Shown piece after piece: positions 39,741-49,494 of a stretch of DNA of 64,000 bases (within the stretch, counting starts at the first letter, position 1; every line of letters begins with the position of its first letter). Origin of the DNA: UBA1444 sp964521625 (GTDB lineage Bacteria > Bacillota > Negativicutes > UBA1444); NCBI GenBank assembly GCA_964521625.1, contig CAZFSM010000004.1, positions 62,001-126,000 of the forward strand. The letters are read 5' to 3'. The notes under the pieces were generated by a model, which was not told the DNA's origin, did not search any database, and saw only the letters and a list, made by a program, of their open reading frames with translations. Both the position numbers and the translations under genes were made by a program.

Positions 39741-41360
39741 TTATTCCGTTTTATATTGCCGCACGACGGCATGCGCTGCGTGCATTCCGTCAATCGCAGC
39801 ACTCATGATGCCACCGGCGTAACCGGCGCCTTCGCCCATCGGATACAAGCCGGCCACATTCACTGAGATTCGGTCTTCGCCGCGCAAAATCCGCAGCGGC
39901 GCCGAGGTCCTGGTCTCTACCCCGGTCAACACAGCCCCCGGATGGTCAAAACCGCGAATTTTGCGGCCAAAGTCTGGCAAAGCACGTCTGAGTGAAGCAG
40001 CAACAAATTCTGGCAGGCAGTCATCCAAGCTTGCATTTTTCACGCCGGGCCCGTAACTGGGTTGCACCAGCTTTGCAGCACTACTGGTCTGTCCATGCAA
40101 AAAGCCGCCTACGGTCTGTACCGGTGCAAAATAGGATCGTCCGGCAAGATTGAAAGCTTTCCGCTCGTAACAACGTTGAAACTCAACACCATCAAGTACG
40201 CCAGCGCCAAAATCGTCCGGCGTGACATTGACCGCCAATGCGCTATTGGCCAGACCTGATGCCCGATTGTAGTGACTCATGCCATTAACGACAACACCGC
40301 CGGCTTCCGATGCCGCGCCAATCACCATCCCACCGGGGCACATACAGAAAGAGTAAGCGGTACGCCCGGCCGCCCGATCATGATATACCAGCGAATAGTC
40401 TGCTGCCCCCAGCGCCGGATGCCCGGCAGCCGAACCATACTGCGACCGGTCAATCAATTCCTGCGGGTGTTCGATCCGCACGCCGATGGAAAACGGTTTT
40501 GCTTCCATGGCGACTCCGCAACACAGCAATTGCTGATAAGTGTCCCGTGCACTATGTCCGATTCCCAACAAGGCGACCGAGCAGTCAACCTTTTGTGCAC
40601 CATTGACAACCAGCCCCGCCAAAGCGCCATCCGCAATTTGGAAATCAGTTACCTGCTGGCCAAATCGCACTTCGCCACCCAGGCTGATGATCTGCTGGCG
40701 AATCATTTTTACGACCTGCCGCAGTCGGTCCGTCCCCACATGCGGTTTATACCAATATTTTATTTCCGGTGGAGCCCCCGCTGCTACCAGTGCATCCAGC
40801 ACCTGGGTCATCATCGGGTCATGGACACGGGTTGTAAGTTTCCCGTCAGAGAAAGTACCGGCGCCGCCCTCACCAAACTGAACATTGGCCGCCTCGTCCA
40901 AAATCCCCCGATCCCAAAACTTTTGCACCGCCAGTTGACGTGTTTCAACGTCCGGGCCCCGTTCCAGCACCAACGGTTTATAGCCGTGACGCGCCAGTGT
41001 CAGGGCTGCAAACATCCCGGCAGGGCCGAAGCCGACCACCACCGGCCGCTCCGTCAGAGGCCGGGTACCCGGGATAAGTTCAAGCTCGGGACCAGGGCCG
41101 ATAATTGAAACATTCTTGTCGGATAGCCAGCGGTCAACCCATTTGGCTGCCGCACCAGGAATTTCTGTCTCGACTGTATAGACAAAAGCAATATTGCCTT
41201 CACGCCGGGCATCCAGCGCTTTTCGCACAATCCGCATGTTTTGCTGTTGCTGGCGGCCTATCCTCAGGCGCACAGAAATCAGGGTTTCCAGCGTCTCTCG
41301 TTCATCGATGGAAACCCTTAAATTATTAATTCGAACAATCGTTGGTTTTTTGTCGTTCAT
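39741..41360 (-). CDS. NAD(P)/FAD-dependent oxidoreductase (COG2509 type)
   Basis: About 539 residues. An N-terminal ~90-residue domain (IVRINNLRVSID..., RRQQQ-type) precedes a Rossmann FAD site (VVVGFGPAGMFAALTLARHG), ERGPDV and a C-terminal GEGAGYAGGIMSAA flavin loop. Members of this group are annotated only as FAD-dependent dehydrogenases and their substrates are unknown. The ATG at 41360 lies one base after the ybbR stop with AAGGG upstream, so the gene is embedded in the c-di-AMP/glm block between ybbR and glmM. Whether it matters to cell-wall metabolism is unknown. Confidence 0.9.
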   Translation of the reverse strand: MNDKKPTIVRINNLRVSIDERETLETLISVRLRIGRQQQQNMRIVRKALDARREGNIAFVYTVETEIPGAAAKWVDRWLSDKNVSIIGPGPELELIPGTRPLTERPVVVGFGPAGMFAALTLARHGYKPLVLERGPDVETRQLAVQKFWDRGILDEAANVQFGEGGAGTFSDGKLTTRVHDPMMTQVLDALVAAGAPPEIKYWYKPHVGTDRLRQVVKMIRQQIISLGGEVRFGQQVTDFQIADGALAGLVVNGAQKVDCSVALLGIGHSARDTYQQLLCCGVAMEAKPFSIGVRIEHPQELIDRSQYGSAAGHPALGAADYSLVYHDRAAGRTAYSFCMCPGGMVIGAASEAGGVVVNGMSHYNRASGLANSALAVNVTPDDFGAGVLDGVEFQRCYERKAFNLAGRSYFAPVQTVGGFLHGQTSSAAKLVQPSYGPGVKNASLDDCLPEFVAASLRRALPDFGRKIRGFDHPGAVLTGVETRTSAPLRILRGEDRISVNVAGLYPMGEGAGYAGGIMSAAIDGMHAAHAVVRQYKTE

Positions 41361-41361
41361 C

Positions 41362-42282
41362 TCAGGGCCCTTGCCCAACAGTAATCCGCACCATAACTGT
41401 TTTCTTCACCACTGTCAATCCCGGCTGCAGTTGCAAGGGAACTTCTCGTGTGACATCTTTAGTGATTCCTTCCAGAGCAATCGGGTCCGTCGATACTGTG
41501 CTGATTCGATCCACGATTTCTTTTGGTCCTTTAATTTCAATCTTTGCCGGTTCAGTAAAGACTCGGCGCAACAATGTGCCAGTCGGCAAATTGCCAGACA
41601 GCACCGTCTTCACTTCAACCTGCCGACTAACAGTACCATACTCCAGATTCCCTGAAACGCCGACCTGGACCGGTTCTACCTTTAAATTCTTTATTTCATT
41701 CCCCTCGGCATTCAACAACACCAGCTTGGCATCCTGCGAAAAAGCTGGCGTTCGCCCACGAATTTCCACCGGCGCCACCACTTTATCCACGGCATCCAGT
41801 TGACTCTGCGGCCCGGTAATCACCACTGCTGACGGTCTGATTTCAACTTGTCCCAGTACCAATTCCCCAACCATCGGGCCTGACAATCGAGCTTCAATGG
41901 TAAACCGGCGCGAGCGAACTGCATCCAGTTTTATCGCAACTTTTTCCGGGGTAATTTCCACCACTTCATAGCCACTGGGCGCCGTCACTGTAACCGGCAG
42001 GTTATATTGACCAGCCGCTAAATCTTTGACATCTACTGTCGCCTTAAAATCCTTGCCGGATGCTCCGGCAATGGCGTTACGCAGGCCGCGGACTTTAACC
42101 CGCACTGTTGCTGGCGCTTCAATAACCAACATATCTTCCGTCAAATTCCGGCTACCGAGTGCGACCTGAAATGTCCCTTCCAACGGTGGGTTTTGTTCGT
42201 TCATAACAAATACCCAAACAATCAGGGCAACGAGTACCGCCAATAGCTTTGGGAGTAGGTTACGGCCCATAAAATCGTTCAT
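41362..42282 (-). CDS. cdaR: YbbR-like protein, CdaA regulator
   Basis: A 306-residue protein with one N-terminal membrane helix (NLLPKLLAVLVALIVWVFV, about 8-26) and four YbbR repeats (about 30-300). It is the usual partner of CdaA in Firmicutes, where it modulates diadenylate cyclase activity at the membrane. It overlaps cdaA by 4 bp and is followed immediately by the FAD gene. Length and repeats are normal. Confidence 0.92.
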   Translation of the reverse strand: MNDFMGRNLLPKLLAVLVALIVWVFVMNEQNPPLEGTFQVALGSRNLTEDMLVIEAPATVRVKVRGLRNAIAGASGKDFKATVDVKDLAAGQYNLPVTVTAPSGYEVVEITPEKVAIKLDAVRSRRFTIEARLSGPMVGELVLGQVEIRPSAVVITGPQSQLDAVDKVVAPVEIRGRTPAFSQDAKLVLLNAEGNEIKNLKVEPVQVGVSGNLEYGTVSRQVEVKTVLSGNLPTGTLLRRVFTEPAKIEIKGPKEIVDRISTVSTDPIALEGITKDVTREVPLQLQPGLTVVKKTVMVRITVGQGP

Positions 42283-43100
42283 TGCCGCCCATTCCTCCGA
42301 TTGATATAATCCGACAACCCTTGTGCTTTCGAAGCAAACAGCTCCTCCAGCCGGGCCTGTAACGATGCAAAATCAAAACCGCGTTCCAACCTGCCGCCCA
42401 ATGCTAGTGAAATCAGGCCTGTCTCCTCGCTGACCACAACCACAATCGCATCTGACTGTTCGCTTAGACCGATTGCCGCCCGATGGCGAGTTCCCAGTTC
42501 TTTGTCCAGCCCGGAACGCTCTGTCAGCGGCAACAAACACCCCGCCGCCACTACCCGGTTCCCCCTGATAATCAAGGCGCCATCATGCAGTGGGGTATTG
42601 GGCACAAAACAGTTAAGCAATAATTCACTGGAAACGATGCCATCAATCCGGATGCCGTTTTCCACATAGTCGTTCAATCCAGTCTCTCTTTCCACAACAA
42701 TTAAAGCGCCGGTTTTGGTCTTAGCCAGTAAAATGGCTGACTTCGCCAGGTCTTGGAACAGCAGGTGCATTTCCTCTTCATTGAGACGTTTTGATTTGCT
42801 GAACAGGCGGCCCCTGCCGATATGTTCAAGCGCACGACGCAATTCTGGCTGAAAAACAACCGGCAACGCCACCGCAACCACGGTCAGGGTCTTGCCAAGC
42901 AACCAGTATAGAGCGTTGAGATGCAACCAGTTGCTGAGCAACGCGGCAACCAGAATCACCAATAGCCCTTTCAACAAAGTAACCGCTCGGGTGTCTTTGA
43001 TCATGCCGTAAAGTTTGTATAGAACAAAAGCAACGATCAGGACATCGAGCAGATCGATCAATCCAAATGGCGGTATGATATTGCGAAACTGCTGCTCCAT
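42279..43100 (-). CDS. cdaA: Diadenylate cyclase CdaA
   Basis: A 273-residue membrane enzyme that makes c-di-AMP from two ATP. Three membrane helices occupy about 15-95; the DAC domain follows with the catalytic DGA in LHDGALIIRGNRV and RHRAAIGLSEQSDA. c-di-AMP controls potassium and osmotic balance and wall integrity. AGGAGG precedes the ATG. It is the first gene of cdaA-ybbR-FAD-glmM-glmS. Confidence 0.97.
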   Translation of the reverse strand: MEQQFRNIIPPFGLIDLLDVLIVAFVLYKLYGMIKDTRAVTLLKGLLVILVAALLSNWLHLNALYWLLGKTLTVVAVALPVVFQPELRRALEHIGRGRLFSKSKRLNEEEMHLLFQDLAKSAILLAKTKTGALIVVERETGLNDYVENGIRIDGIVSSELLLNCFVPNTPLHDGALIIRGNRVVAAGCLLPLTERSGLDKELGTRHRAAIGLSEQSDAIVVVVSEETGLISLALGGRLERGFDFASLQARLEELFASKAQGLSDYINRRNGRQ

Positions 43101-43212
43101 GCGTCGTCCTCCTGTTACAAAATTCTTATGTTTAATTATCAGCGTAAAATATGATTACCTTGTGTTTTATTCGCTTCTATGGCATAAAAATCCTTTTTCA
43201 TTGTCGCTACAA

Positions 43213-43242
43213 CGAAAAGCCTCCCGCGGCTGCGGGAGGCTT
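43213..43242 (-). terminator. Terminator after ilvE
   Basis: A perfect 11-bp stem (AAGCCTCCCGC at 43217-43227 with its complement at 43232-43242), 4-nt loop, then TTCGTT on the minus strand. It starts 15 bp past the ilvE stop and separates it from cdaA. Confidence 0.85.
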
Positions 43243-43256
43243 GAAACCCTCTGAAA

Positions 43257-44330
43257 TCAGAGCTTCGTAACCGTATTTACCCAACCACGGCTGTCCGGCA
43301 TGGTTCCGTACTGCATCCCGGTCACGGCATCAAACAGTTTTTGCGATGTCGGTCCAGTCTGGTTATTGTTAATCACTATTTTTTGGCCTTTCCATGACAA
43401 CTCGCCAACGGGTGAAATGACTGCGGCAGTGCCGGAGCCAAAAGCTTCCTGTAACGTGCCATTGGCATGGGCCGCAAAGATTTCGTCAATCGAAATTTGG
43501 CGTTCCGAGACTTTCATACCCCATTCTTTGGCCAGTTCCAGTACGGTACGGCGGGTAATGCCGCCGAGAATACTGCCATTGAGTGCGGGAGTAATCAGTT
43601 CGTCATTGATTTTGAAGAAAATATTCATTGTGCCGACTTCTTCAACATATTTGCGCTCGACGCCGTCCAACCACAAAACCTGAGCAAATCCGCCTTTTTT
43701 CGCCTCGACCTGGGCGCGCAAACTGGCCGCATAATTGCCCGGAGTCTTGGCCTCGCCAATCCCGCCAACTACTGCACGCACGTACTTGTCTTCGACCCGA
43801 ATATTAACCGGATTGAAGCCTTGCGCATAATAAGTGCCGGAAGGAGACAGTATAATAAACAACCGATAGGTATCTGAGCACTTCACGCCAACAAAAGGAT
43901 CGGTGGCAATGATAAACGGTCGGATGTAAATCGACGTGCCAAGTTTTCCCGGCAACCAGCGCTTATCAATTTCAAGCAATTTGTACAAGCCAGCCTGAAC
44001 CATATCCACATCGGTATTGGGAATGCAGAGAATATCGGCAGAACGGTTGAACCGCTGCAAATAGTCACGCGTACGGAAAACCACCAACCGATTGTCGCAG
44101 GTTTTGAACGCCTTCATTCCTTCGAAAATTGCCTGCCCATAATGCAGCACCATCGCCGAGGGAAACAGCGAAAATTCCTCATAAGGGACAATTCTTGGCG
44201 AATGCCAACCCTTTCCTGTTTGGTAGTCCATCACAAACATATGGTCCGTGAAGTACGTGCCAAAGCCAAGTTTTTCTTCGTCAGGCATAGTGCCTGGCTT
44301 GTTGGTCAATTGAACACTGATTTCTGACAT
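43257..44330 (-). CDS. ilvE: Branched-chain amino acid aminotransferase
   Basis: A 357-residue class IV PLP enzyme of the longer BCAT form. Markers: GWHSPRIVPYEEF, LHYGQAIFEGMKAFKT, YIRPFIIATDP, the lysine region KTPGNYAASLRAQ and EAFGSGTAAVISPVG for the phosphate cup. It transfers amino groups between leucine, isoleucine or valine and 2-oxoglutarate. It is monocistronic with its own promoter and terminator. It could feed branched oxoacids to the Ior/Ptb/Buk route as well as biosynthesis. Confidence 0.97.
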   Translation of the reverse strand: MSEISVQLTNKPGTMPDEEKLGFGTYFTDHMFVMDYQTGKGWHSPRIVPYEEFSLFPSAMVLHYGQAIFEGMKAFKTCDNRLVVFRTRDYLQRFNRSADILCIPNTDVDMVQAGLYKLLEIDKRWLPGKLGTSIYIRPFIIATDPFVGVKCSDTYRLFIILSPSGTYYAQGFNPVNIRVEDKYVRAVVGGIGEAKTPGNYAASLRAQVEAKKGGFAQVLWLDGVERKYVEEVGTMNIFFKINDELITPALNGSILGGITRRTVLELAKEWGMKVSERQISIDEIFAAHANGTLQEAFGSGTAAVISPVGELSWKGQKIVINNNQTGPTSQKLFDAVTGMQYGTMPDSRGWVNTVTKL

Positions 44331-44425
44331 ACCCTTCCCTCCCTACTTGCTGATTGGTTTGTCTTTATTTAATGGTAAAAAATCAATTTGCATTATCGTA
44401 TAATTCTAAAAGTGTCGCTGTAGAA

Positions 44426-44454
44426 ACTCTATCACTCTCCCCCATAATTGTCAA
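44426..44454 (-). promoter_or_regulatory. ilvE promoter
   Basis: On the minus strand TTGACA (44454-44449), 17 bp and TAGAGT (44431-44426). The leader to the ATG is about 90 nt; no T-box sequence (AGGGTGG...) is present in it. Confidence 0.65.
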
Positions 44455-44533
44455 TCCGCACTGCATAATGTATTCTTTTGTTTCGCAAGTGTAACGGAAA
44501 TAGGATCCGCAGAAACTTAGCCGTAACAACTCG

Positions 44534-44577
44534 AAAAGCCCGAACACTGCTGCACTGCAACAACGTTCGGGCTTTTT
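44534..44577 (-). terminator. Terminator after argH
   Basis: AAAAGCCCGAAC (44534-44545) pairs with GTTCGGGCTTTT (44565-44576); the inner region can extend the stem partly. It ends the arginine cluster 19 bp past the argH stop and may also work on the opposite strand. Confidence 0.85.
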
Positions 44578-44595
44578 GTTCAGTTTTTGCTTCTG

Positions 44596-46011
44596 CTAAA
44601 TATTCCCCTGGATATATTTCTCGATCATAATTTCTTGCTGCTGTAAATGCAGCCGGCATTTTTCGATGGCGGAACGCACCTGCGCGAACGCAGTGCCTCC
44701 CTCAGAATTGCGAGCTTCTATACAGGTTTCGATTTTCAATGCCGCCAGGATATCTGCTTCAAACAGGGGGCACAACACCAGCAGTTCCTCTAGCGGCAGT
44801 TCGGCCAAATTGCGTTTGGTTTCAATCGCTAACCGCACCGCCCGGCCCACTACTGAATGCGCCTCACGAAACGGCAATCCTTTGCGGACCAGATAATCAG
44901 CCATATCGGTAGCGTTGGAGAAATCGTCATCAAGCACTTGTCTCATCCGGGCGGCGTTTAGCTTCATTCCTTTTAGCATTGCCGCATAAACGGAAAGACT
45001 AAACTTCAGGGTATCGATCGTATCAAACAGGCCTTCTTTGTCTTCCTGCATATCTTTGTTATAGGTCATCGGCAAGCCCTTGAGGGTTGTCAGCATCGCC
45101 ATCAGATGGCCCACGACCCGGCCGGTTTTACCACGGACCAGTTCGCAGACATCTGGATTTTTCTTTTGCGGCATGATGCTTGAGCCAGTGCAATGTGCGT
45201 CATCGAGTTCAACAAAAGAAAATTCGGTTGACGACCAGAGAATCAGTTCTTCGCTTAACCGGGACAGGTGAACCATCAGAATCGAGGCAAACGACAAAAA
45301 TTCTACGATGTAGTCCCGGTCGCTGACCGCATCCATGCTGTTCTCGTATATTTTGGCAAATTTCAGTTCGTCAGCAACCATTCGCCGGTCGATCGGAAAG
45401 GTAGTGCCGGCCAATGCGCCGGCGCCAAGCGGCATAATATCGCTACGTTCCCAGACTCCCGCCAGTCGGTCAAAATCCCGCGCCAGCATCTGAAAATAGG
45501 CCAGTAGGTGATGGGAAAACAATACCGGCTGCGCCCGCTGCAAATGGGTATAGCCCGGCAGGATTACCTCATGGTTGGTTGCCGCCACTTCGACGATCGA
45601 CTGCTCCATGTCGTGAATCAGTCGGGCGATCGAGAGAATGGCTGTTTTTATGTACATGTGGGTATCGAGCGCCACCTGATCGTTCCGGCTGCGGGCCGTA
45701 TGCAGCTTGCCGCCGACCGGTCCGATCCGTTCGGTCAACCGCTTTTCAATATTCATATGGATATCTTCCAGTGCAACTTCAAAGGAGAAATTGCCAGCCT
45801 CGATATCCGTCAGGATTGACTGCAGTCCTGCAAGGATCTGTTCGGTTTCCGCTAAGGTAATGATGCCGCACTGCCCCAGCATCCGGGCATGCGCCATGCT
45901 ACCGAAAATATCCTGTCGATACATACGTTGATCAAACGAAATGGAGGAGGTGAACTCCTCCACACTCGCGTCGGTGTCCCGGGTAAACCGGCCACCCCAC
46001 AACTTTGTCAC
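44596..46011 (-). CDS. argH: Argininosuccinate lyase
   Basis: A 471-residue fumarase/aspartase-family enzyme splitting argininosuccinate to arginine and fumarate. Markers: KLWGGRF start, TARSRNDQVALD, HLQRAQPV and the signature GSSIMPQKKNPD with catalytic serine. Last gene of argJBDFGH; it overlaps argG by 4 bp. Confidence 0.98.
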   Translation of the reverse strand: MTKLWGGRFTRDTDASVEEFTSSISFDQRMYRQDIFGSMAHARMLGQCGIITLAETEQILAGLQSILTDIEAGNFSFEVALEDIHMNIEKRLTERIGPVGGKLHTARSRNDQVALDTHMYIKTAILSIARLIHDMEQSIVEVAATNHEVILPGYTHLQRAQPVLFSHHLLAYFQMLARDFDRLAGVWERSDIMPLGAGALAGTTFPIDRRMVADELKFAKIYENSMDAVSDRDYIVEFLSFASILMVHLSRLSEELILWSSTEFSFVELDDAHCTGSSIMPQKKNPDVCELVRGKTGRVVGHLMAMLTTLKGLPMTYNKDMQEDKEGLFDTIDTLKFSLSVYAAMLKGMKLNAARMRQVLDDDFSNATDMADYLVRKGLPFREAHSVVGRAVRLAIETKRNLAELPLEELLVLCPLFEADILAALKIETCIEARNSEGGTAFAQVRSAIEKCRLHLQQQEIMIEKYIQGNI

Positions 46012-47240
46012 TTCTTTTTCGCCTCTCTCTGCATCATCAGCGCCCTGATTTTCAGCGGCAGGCCAAACAGATTGATAAATCCTTCGGCGTCTTGTTGATT
46101 GTACACTTCATCGCGGCCAAAGGTGACGAACCCTTCATTGTACAGGGAGTATGGCGATTTTGCGCCAGCGCTCATGATGTTGCCCTTGTACAGCTTCATC
46201 CGCACCGTGCCGGTTACCGTCTTCTGGGTTTCATTGACAAACGCATCCAGCGCTTCCCGCAGCGGGGCGAACCACATGCCGTCATAAACCAGTTCGGCAT
46301 AACGGACTGCCATCTGCTCTTTGTAGTGGAGAGTCGCCCGATCCAGGGTCAACGCTTCCAGTTCCCGATGCGCGTAATAGAGAATCGATCCACCGGGCGT
46401 CTCATACACACCACGGGATTTCATTCCGACCAGGCGGTTCTCGACCAGATCAGCCACGCCTACGCCGTGCGCAGCGCCAATTTCATTCAGTTTGCTTACC
46501 AAAGCAATTGGTTTCATTTTTTTGCCGTTGACGGAAACCGGCACGCCCTGCTCGAAACCGACCTCAACATATTCCGCCTTATCCGGCGCAGCTTCCGGCG
46601 AAACCGAAATCATACACAGATCGGACTTTGGCTCGTTCCAGGGGTCTTCCAGGTCGGCGCCTTCGTGACTGAGATGCCAGAGGTTCTCATCCATGCTGTA
46701 GGGACGAGCCTTGGTCACCGGAATGGGAATGCCGCGTTGTTCCGCATAGTCGATGGCGTCTTCACGCGAACGGATGTCCCAGAGCCGCCAGGGAGCAATG
46801 ATTTTCAGATGCGGCGCCAGCGCCTTAATTGTCAGTTCGAACCGGACCTGGTCGTTGCCTTTGCCGGTCGCACCATGCGAAATCGCTTCTGCGCCTTCTT
46901 TTTCAGCAATCCGGGCCAGTGCCTGGGCAATGATCGGGCGGGCCATCGAGGTCCCCAGTAAATATTTTCCTTCGTATACAGCGCCGGCTTTCAGCGTCGG
47001 CCAGATATATTCGGTGATGAATTCTTCGCGCAGGTCTTCCACATAGACCTTGCTAGCGCCAGTTTTGAGCGCCTTGTTCTTGACGAATTCAAAATCATCG
47101 CCCTGCCCGACATCGGCGCACATAGCAATGACTTCATAGCCATAGTTTTCGATCAGCCAGGGAATAATAACCGACGTGTCCAATCCACCGGAGTAGGCCA
47201 GTATTACTTTTTTGGCCCCTTTTTTCTGCGTTTTGCTCAT
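46008..47240 (-). CDS. argG: Argininosuccinate synthase
   Basis: About 410 residues. It joins citrulline and aspartate with ATP. The P-loop AYSGGLDTSVI near the start, EAISHGATGKGNDQVRFEL and SVNGKKM identify it. GGAGGGG 6 bases upstream fixes the ATG at 47240. It lies between argF (91 bp upstream) and argH (overlap), in the same transcript direction. Confidence 0.98.
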   Translation of the reverse strand: MSKTQKKGAKKVILAYSGGLDTSVIIPWLIENYGYEVIAMCADVGQGDDFEFVKNKALKTGASKVYVEDLREEFITEYIWPTLKAGAVYEGKYLLGTSMARPIIAQALARIAEKEGAEAISHGATGKGNDQVRFELTIKALAPHLKIIAPWRLWDIRSREDAIDYAEQRGIPIPVTKARPYSMDENLWHLSHEGADLEDPWNEPKSDLCMISVSPEAAPDKAEYVEVGFEQGVPVSVNGKKMKPIALVSKLNEIGAAHGVGVADLVENRLVGMKSRGVYETPGGSILYYAHRELEALTLDRATLHYKEQMAVRYAELVYDGMWFAPLREALDAFVNETQKTVTGTVRMKLYKGNIMSAGAKSPYSLYNEGFVTFGRDEVYNQQDAEGFINLFGLPLKIRALMMQREAKKK

Positions 47241-47331
47241 GTGAGTCCCCTCCAAACAAATATTACGAATCTATTATAGTACGAATTGCGCCGCTTGCCA
47301 AAAGCCAGTCACTGATAATTTGAAAATTATC

Positions 47332-48258
47332 CTACATTACCAACGCCATAATCGCCTTTTGGACATGCAGGCGATTTTCCGCCTCTTCAAAAATCTCATC
47401 AGCATGCGCTTCAAATAGTTCATCGCTGATTTCTTCTCCGCGGTGCGCTGGCAGACAGTGCAGCACCATCGCCTTGGGATTGGCAATTGCCATCATGGCG
47501 CTATTAAGGCTATAGCCGCCAAACGCCTTGAGCCTGGCCCGGTGTTCCGCTTCATGTCCCATACTCGACCATACATCAGTCACCAGTACATCTGCGCCAG
47601 TGGCTGCTTCACGCGGGTCGTTCACGACGGTTATACTGCCACCGGTTTCCTGCGCCGCTTGATGGGCTCGGGCGACTATATCGGCCTTGGGCTCATAGCC
47701 AGGCGGCGTGGCAACAACGATGTTCATGCCGGTACGGGCGCCGCCTTCCATCAGTGAGTTGGCCATATTGAAGCCATCACCGAGAAAGGCTAATTTCAAT
47801 CCTTTCAATCCGCCCAATTTCTCACGTACCGTAAATAAATCAGCCAGCACCTGACAAGGATGGTGCAAGTCCGTCAGTCCGTTAATCACAGGAACCGAGG
47901 ACCATGCAGCCAGTTCTTCAACGTCTTTTTGCGCATAGGTTCTGATCATGATTCCGTCCAGATAGCGAGACAAAACGCGTCCTGTATCCTTGATCGGTTC
48001 GCCGCGCCCCATCTGCAGATCATTGGCTGACAGAAACAGGGCCATTCCCCCTAGCTGATACATTCCCACTTCAAAAGAAACCCGGGTACGCGTCGATGAC
48101 TTTTGAAAAATCATCCCCAGTGTTTTCCCCTGTAGCAGCGGATGCGCGATCCCGGACTTCTGCTTTTGCTTCAGATCAGTGGTGAGACAGAAAACCTCTT
48201 CCACTTCTGCCGGCGAAAGGCTAAGAATGTCCAGCACATCTTTCCCTTTCATGCTCAT
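47332..48258 (-). CDS. argF: Ornithine carbamoyltransferase
   Basis: A 308-residue enzyme making citrulline from ornithine and carbamoyl phosphate. Markers: FQKSSTRTRVSFEVG (carbamoyl-phosphate loop), the HPCQVLADLFT block, DVWSSMG and the HCLPAHRGEEISDE ornithine site. It follows argD after 39 bp. The gene order suggests an anabolic role. Confidence 0.98.
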   Translation of the reverse strand: MSMKGKDVLDILSLSPAEVEEVFCLTTDLKQKQKSGIAHPLLQGKTLGMIFQKSSTRTRVSFEVGMYQLGGMALFLSANDLQMGRGEPIKDTGRVLSRYLDGIMIRTYAQKDVEELAAWSSVPVINGLTDLHHPCQVLADLFTVREKLGGLKGLKLAFLGDGFNMANSLMEGGARTGMNIVVATPPGYEPKADIVARAHQAAQETGGSITVVNDPREAATGADVLVTDVWSSMGHEAEHRARLKAFGGYSLNSAMMAIANPKAMVLHCLPAHRGEEISDELFEAHADEIFEEAENRLHVQKAIMALVM

Positions 48259-48297
48259 AATTACCCTCTTTTCCTCTTCGCCGACATCAGCCGGCGG

Positions 48298-49491
48298 TTA
48301 TTGCCATTTTTCCAGTACAGCATCAACGATTGCTACGACTTCATCCACATGACTCCGTCCGATGTTCAGCGGCGGCACAAACCGCAGCACATTGCCGGCC
48401 GTGCAGTTGATGATAGCCCCCTGCGCCATGCAAAGATCTACGACATCGCGGCCCGGGCGGGTCAATTCGACGCCAACCATCAAGCCTTTGCCACGAATGG
48501 TTTTGATCAGGGCAGGATATTTTTGTTGCAACGTTTGAAGCTTTTCAATCAGGTATTCGCCTATTGCTGCGGCGTTTTTGATCAGATTTTCCTGTTCAAG
48601 CGTTTCCAATACCGCCAACGCCGCGGCGCAGGCCAGTGGATTGCCGCCAAAGGTCGAGCCATGATCGCCGGGGACAAAGGCTGCAGCGACTTTCTCGGTC
48701 GCTAGGAATGCGCCGACTGGTACGCCACCGGCCAAGCCCTTAGCTAATGTAATAATATCAGGTTTTACGCCATATGTCTGGCAAGCCAGGAAACTGCCGG
48801 TTCGTCCCATACCGCTCTGGATTTCGTCAAAAATCAGCAAGGCGCCATATTGGTCGCATAACTCGCGGGCGTATTCCAAATAGCCGTCAAGCGGAACATG
48901 AATGCCGCCTTCGCCTTGCACCGGCTCAATCATCACAGCACAGGTCTTGGCCGACACAACGGCTTTTAACGCCGCCTTGTCATTGAAAGCTACATAGCGA
49001 AAACCGCCGGGTAATGGTTCATAGCCTTCCTGGTACTTGGGCTGTCCAGTCGCTGTTAGCGTCGCCAGCGTCCGACCATGAAACGAATGCTCGGCGGTAA
49101 CAATTTCAAACTTATCCTGACTAATCAGTTTTCCATACTTCCGGGCCAACTTCATTGCACCTTCATTTGCTTCGGCACCGCTGTTGGCAATAAACACCTT
49201 GTCCATGCCGGAGAGTTCGGCCAGTTTTTTGATCAATTGAACCTGCGGCTCGGTGTAGTAAAGATTCGAGCAATGAATCAGCCGTCCGGCCTGCTCACAG
49301 ACGGCCTTCACCAAAGCAGGATGCCCATGACCCAACACATTGACCGCGATCCCGGCCAAAAAATCAATATATTTTTTGCCTTCTGTGTCAAATACATAAG
49401 GTCCCTCGCCGTGTGATAGAACCAGCTGATACCGGCTGAACACAGGCATAAAATATTTTTTGTCCAGTTCAACTACGTGTTGTTTTTCCAC
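48298..49491 (-). CDS. argD: Acetylornithine aminotransferase
   Basis: A 397-residue class III PLP aminotransferase. Markers: NSGAEANEGAMKLARKYG, the FHGRTLATLTATGQPKY block, LIFDEIQSGMGRTG and the PLP lysine in ITLAKGLAGG. It forms N-acetylornithine and may also act as succinyl-diaminopimelate aminotransferase. It starts at GTG 49491 and is separated from argB by 3 bp. Confidence 0.97.
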   Translation of the reverse strand: MEKQHVVELDKKYFMPVFSRYQLVLSHGEGPYVFDTEGKKYIDFLAGIAVNVLGHGHPALVKAVCEQAGRLIHCSNLYYTEPQVQLIKKLAELSGMDKVFIANSGAEANEGAMKLARKYGKLISQDKFEIVTAEHSFHGRTLATLTATGQPKYQEGYEPLPGGFRYVAFNDKAALKAVVSAKTCAVMIEPVQGEGGIHVPLDGYLEYARELCDQYGALLIFDEIQSGMGRTGSFLACQTYGVKPDIITLAKGLAGGVPVGAFLATEKVAAAFVPGDHGSTFGGNPLACAAALAVLETLEQENLIKNAAAIGEYLIEKLQTLQQKYPALIKTIRGKGLMVGVELTRPGRDVVDLCMAQGAIINCTAGNVLRFVPPLNIGRSHVDEVVAIVDAVLEKWQ

Positions 49492-49494
49492 GGC

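Noticed and set aside
44331..44595. T-box leader for ilvE or a small gene (minus-strand frame 44432-44659)
   Set aside because: No T-box core is present, and the small frame crosses the argH terminator and the ilvE promoter.
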